Assembly: GCF_902498995.1 (NCBI RefSeq)
Contig: NZ_CABVLY010000045.1
Location: forward strand, 1 to 37,984
Reading direction: 5' to 3'
DNA length: 37,984 bases
Source: Burkholderia anthina
GTDB taxonomy: Bacteria > Pseudomonadota > Gammaproteobacteria > Burkholderiales > Burkholderiaceae
How positions within the stretch are numbered: the stretch's first letter is position 1; every line of letters starts with the position of its first letter. A program made the translations under genes and the position numbers. The notes below the pieces were generated by a model. That model saw only the letters and a list, made by a program, of their open reading frames with translations. It ran no database searches and was not told where the DNA came from. This document shows, one piece after another, positions 36,389-37,984 of this stretch.

Positions 36389-37984
36389 ATGTCCAGAATT
36401 CGTCTCGATCTCGTTGTCTTCATCGCCGGCTTGCTGGCAGTGTGCTGGATCGGCGTCGGTTATGCCGCGTCGAACCCGCTCGCGGCGGCCGTCACGCTGC
36501 TGATCGGCGCATGCTATGTCGCCGGCGCGTGGGAGCTGCAACGCTACCGCCAGGCGACCGCCACGCTGTCGCGCGCGGTGGCCGGCCTGACCGAGCCGCC
36601 CGCGAAGCTCGACACGTGGCTCGATACGCTGCATCCGGGCCTGCGCGGCGCCGTGCGTGCGCGTGTCGAAGGCGCGCGCGTCGCGCTGCCCGGCCCGGCG
36701 CTCACGCCGTATCTCGTCGGCCTGCTGGTACTGCTCGGCATGCTCGGCACGCTGCTCGGGATGGTCGTCACGCTGAAGGGTACGGGCGCCGCGCTCGAGA
36801 GCGCGACCGATCTCGACGCGATCCGCGCATCGCTGATCGCGCCGGTGAAGGGGCTCGGGTTCGCGTTCGGCACGTCGATCGCCGGCGTGGCGACGTCCGC
36901 GATGCTCGGCCTGTTGTCCGCGCTCGTGCGCCGCGAGCGGATCGACGCGGGCCAGCAGCTCGACGCGAAGATCGCGACGACGCTGCGCGTGCATTCGTCC
37001 GCGCACCAGCGCGACGAATCGTTCCGGCTGCTGCAGCGCCAGGCCGACGTGATGCCGGCGCTGGTCGACCGGCTGCAGACGATGATGACGACGCTCGAGG
37101 CGCGCAGCGTCGCGCTGCACGACCGCCAGATCGAAAGCCAGCAGGCGTTTTTCGAGCGTACCGAGCGTGCGTATGCGGGCCTCGCGTCGAACGTCGGCGA
37201 CGCGCTGAAGGAGAGCGCCGCCGAAAGCGCGCGCGTGGCCGGGGCCGCGCTGCAGCCGGTCGTCGCGGCGACGATGACCGGGCTCGCGCAGGAGATGGCC
37301 GCGCTGCGCGACACCGTGACGGGCGCCGTGCAGCGCCAGCTCGACGGGCTGACGGACGGCTTCGAGAAGACCACCGGCGACGTGACGGCCGTCTGGAGCC
37401 GCGCGATCGACGCACAGCGCCAGGCCGGCGACGCCGTCGCGCAGCAGTTGCAGACGACGCTCGGCCAGTTCACCGACACCTTCGCGCAGCGCTCGACGGA
37501 CCTGCTCGACGGCGTCGCGACGCGCCTCGAATCGACCGAAACCCGTTTGTCGGATGCGTGGCGCGACGCGCTTGCACGCCAGGAGCAGGTCGGCGAGACG
37601 CTGGCCGGCCAGCATGCACGCGCGCTGGGCGAGGCCGCCGCGACGTTCGAGCGGCACTCGGGGGCGACGCTCGCGTCGATGCGCGAGTCGCATGCGGACC
37701 TGCAGACGCAACTGGCCGCGCGCGACGAAGCGCGTCTGTCGGCGTGGAACGCTTCACTGGCCGCGATGGCCGCGAAGCTCGGCGACGAGTGGCAGCGCGC
37801 CGGCGCACACAGCGCGGGCCGTCAGCAGGAAATCTGCGATGCACTCGCTCAAACCACGCGCGATCTGACCGCACAGGCTACGACGTTCGAACAACGTTCG
37901 AACGACCTGCTGTCGACGATCCGCGATTCGCATACGGGCTTGCAAACGCAACTGGCGGCGCGCGACGAAGAACGTCTGTCGACG
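36389..37984 (+). CDS. DUF802 membrane protein with long coiled-coil repeats (partial)
   Basis: Only the first 532 codons are inside the window. Two N-terminal hydrophobic hairpins (LVVFIAGLLAVCWIGVGYAA… and YLVGLLVLLGMLGTLLGMVVTLKGTG) precede IRASLIAPVKGLGFAFGTSIAGVATSAMLGLLSALVRRE. This last arrangement recalls MotA/TolQ/ExbB proton-channel proteins. A long alanine-rich helical region follows. It contains an 80-residue (240-base) repeat whose SHxxLQTQLAARDExRLS box recurs near 37690-37740 and 37930-37980. It is co-transcribed with the DUF3348 gene. The relatives usually continue for several hundred residues and may end in an OmpA-like or related partner gene downstream. Confidence 0.88.
   Translation, partial: MSRIRLDLVVFIAGLLAVCWIGVGYAASNPLAAAVTLLIGACYVAGAWELQRYRQATATLSRAVAGLTEPPAKLDTWLDTLHPGLRGAVRARVEGARVALPGPALTPYLVGLLVLLGMLGTLLGMVVTLKGTGAALESATDLDAIRASLIAPVKGLGFAFGTSIAGVATSAMLGLLSALVRRERIDAGQQLDAKIATTLRVHSSAHQRDESFRLLQRQADVMPALVDRLQTMMTTLEARSVALHDRQIESQQAFFERTERAYAGLASNVGDALKESAAESARVAGAALQPVVAATMTGLAQEMAALRDTVTGAVQRQLDGLTDGFEKTTGDVTAVWSRAIDAQRQAGDAVAQQLQTTLGQFTDTFAQRSTDLLDGVATRLESTETRLSDAWRDALARQEQVGETLAGQHARALGEAAATFERHSGATLASMRESHADLQTQLAARDEARLSAWNASLAAMAAKLGDEWQRAGAHSAGRQQEICDALAQTTRDLTAQATTFEQRSNDLLSTIRDSHTGLQTQLAARDEERLST

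Noticed and set aside
36086..37711. 541-codon minus-strand frame under the DUF802 gene
   Set aside because: Antisense shadow; repeated Arg/Ala/His-rich composition with no domain.

Overview
The window looks like a chromosomal segment of a Burkholderia-type betaproteobacterium, probably Burkholderia cepacia complex. The reasons are the very GC-rich coding style of the right third, the paired DUF3348/DUF802 genes, the small H-NS-like protein, the type VI secretion (T6SS) gene set, and IS3, IS30 and ISL3 relatives. This assignment is read from protein resemblance, without a database search.

Region 1 (1-16.5 kb) is an incomplete T6SS locus. At the left edge is a hexamer repeat that encodes Thr-Pro repeats, then a poorly conserved stretch, then an Rhs core protein on the + strand whose toxin end appears to be missing. 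A tight minus-strand gene train runs leftwards from 12714: tagK-like, tagJ/impE, tssE, tssF, tssG, tssA, then a two-domain fimbrial adhesin and a GlcNAc-transferase-family glycosyltransferase. clpV/tssH is divergent from this train on the + strand and is followed by a LuxR-type response regulator. The sheath (tssB/C), Hcp (tssD), membrane complex (tssJ/L/M), tssK and vgrG genes are not in the window.

Region 2 (16.5-26.6 kb) is an accessory patchwork. It holds an ISL3 transposase N-terminal fragment, an AbgT-family transporter, an inverted duplication of about 105 bp whose second arm ends in a strong terminator, an IS30 remnant, an exported amidohydrolase, a putative Na+/H+ antiporter, a decayed response-regulator receiver domain, an intact H-NS-like gene, an Hsp20 fragment, a decayed IS3 element and a frameshifted VOC-family gene. 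Several genes here are broken, which fits an old insertion hotspot.

Region 3 (26.7-38 kb) is orderly core-type sequence: a small membrane protein, a zinc-ribbon-like hypothetical, an amino-acid ABC substrate-binding protein, a CynX-type MFS transporter, an XRE/MmyB regulator divergent from an SDR oxidoreductase with a 14-bp palindrome between them, a mercuric-reductase-like flavoprotein, a GNAT acetyltransferase overlapping a secreted hypothetical, a LysE exporter, and the DUF3348/DUF802 pair, which runs off the right edge.

The most unusual arrangement is the T6SS operon that continues into a pilin-type adhesin and a eukaryote-like GlcNAc transferase, next to an Rhs gene whose last 49 codons are antisense to that transferase.
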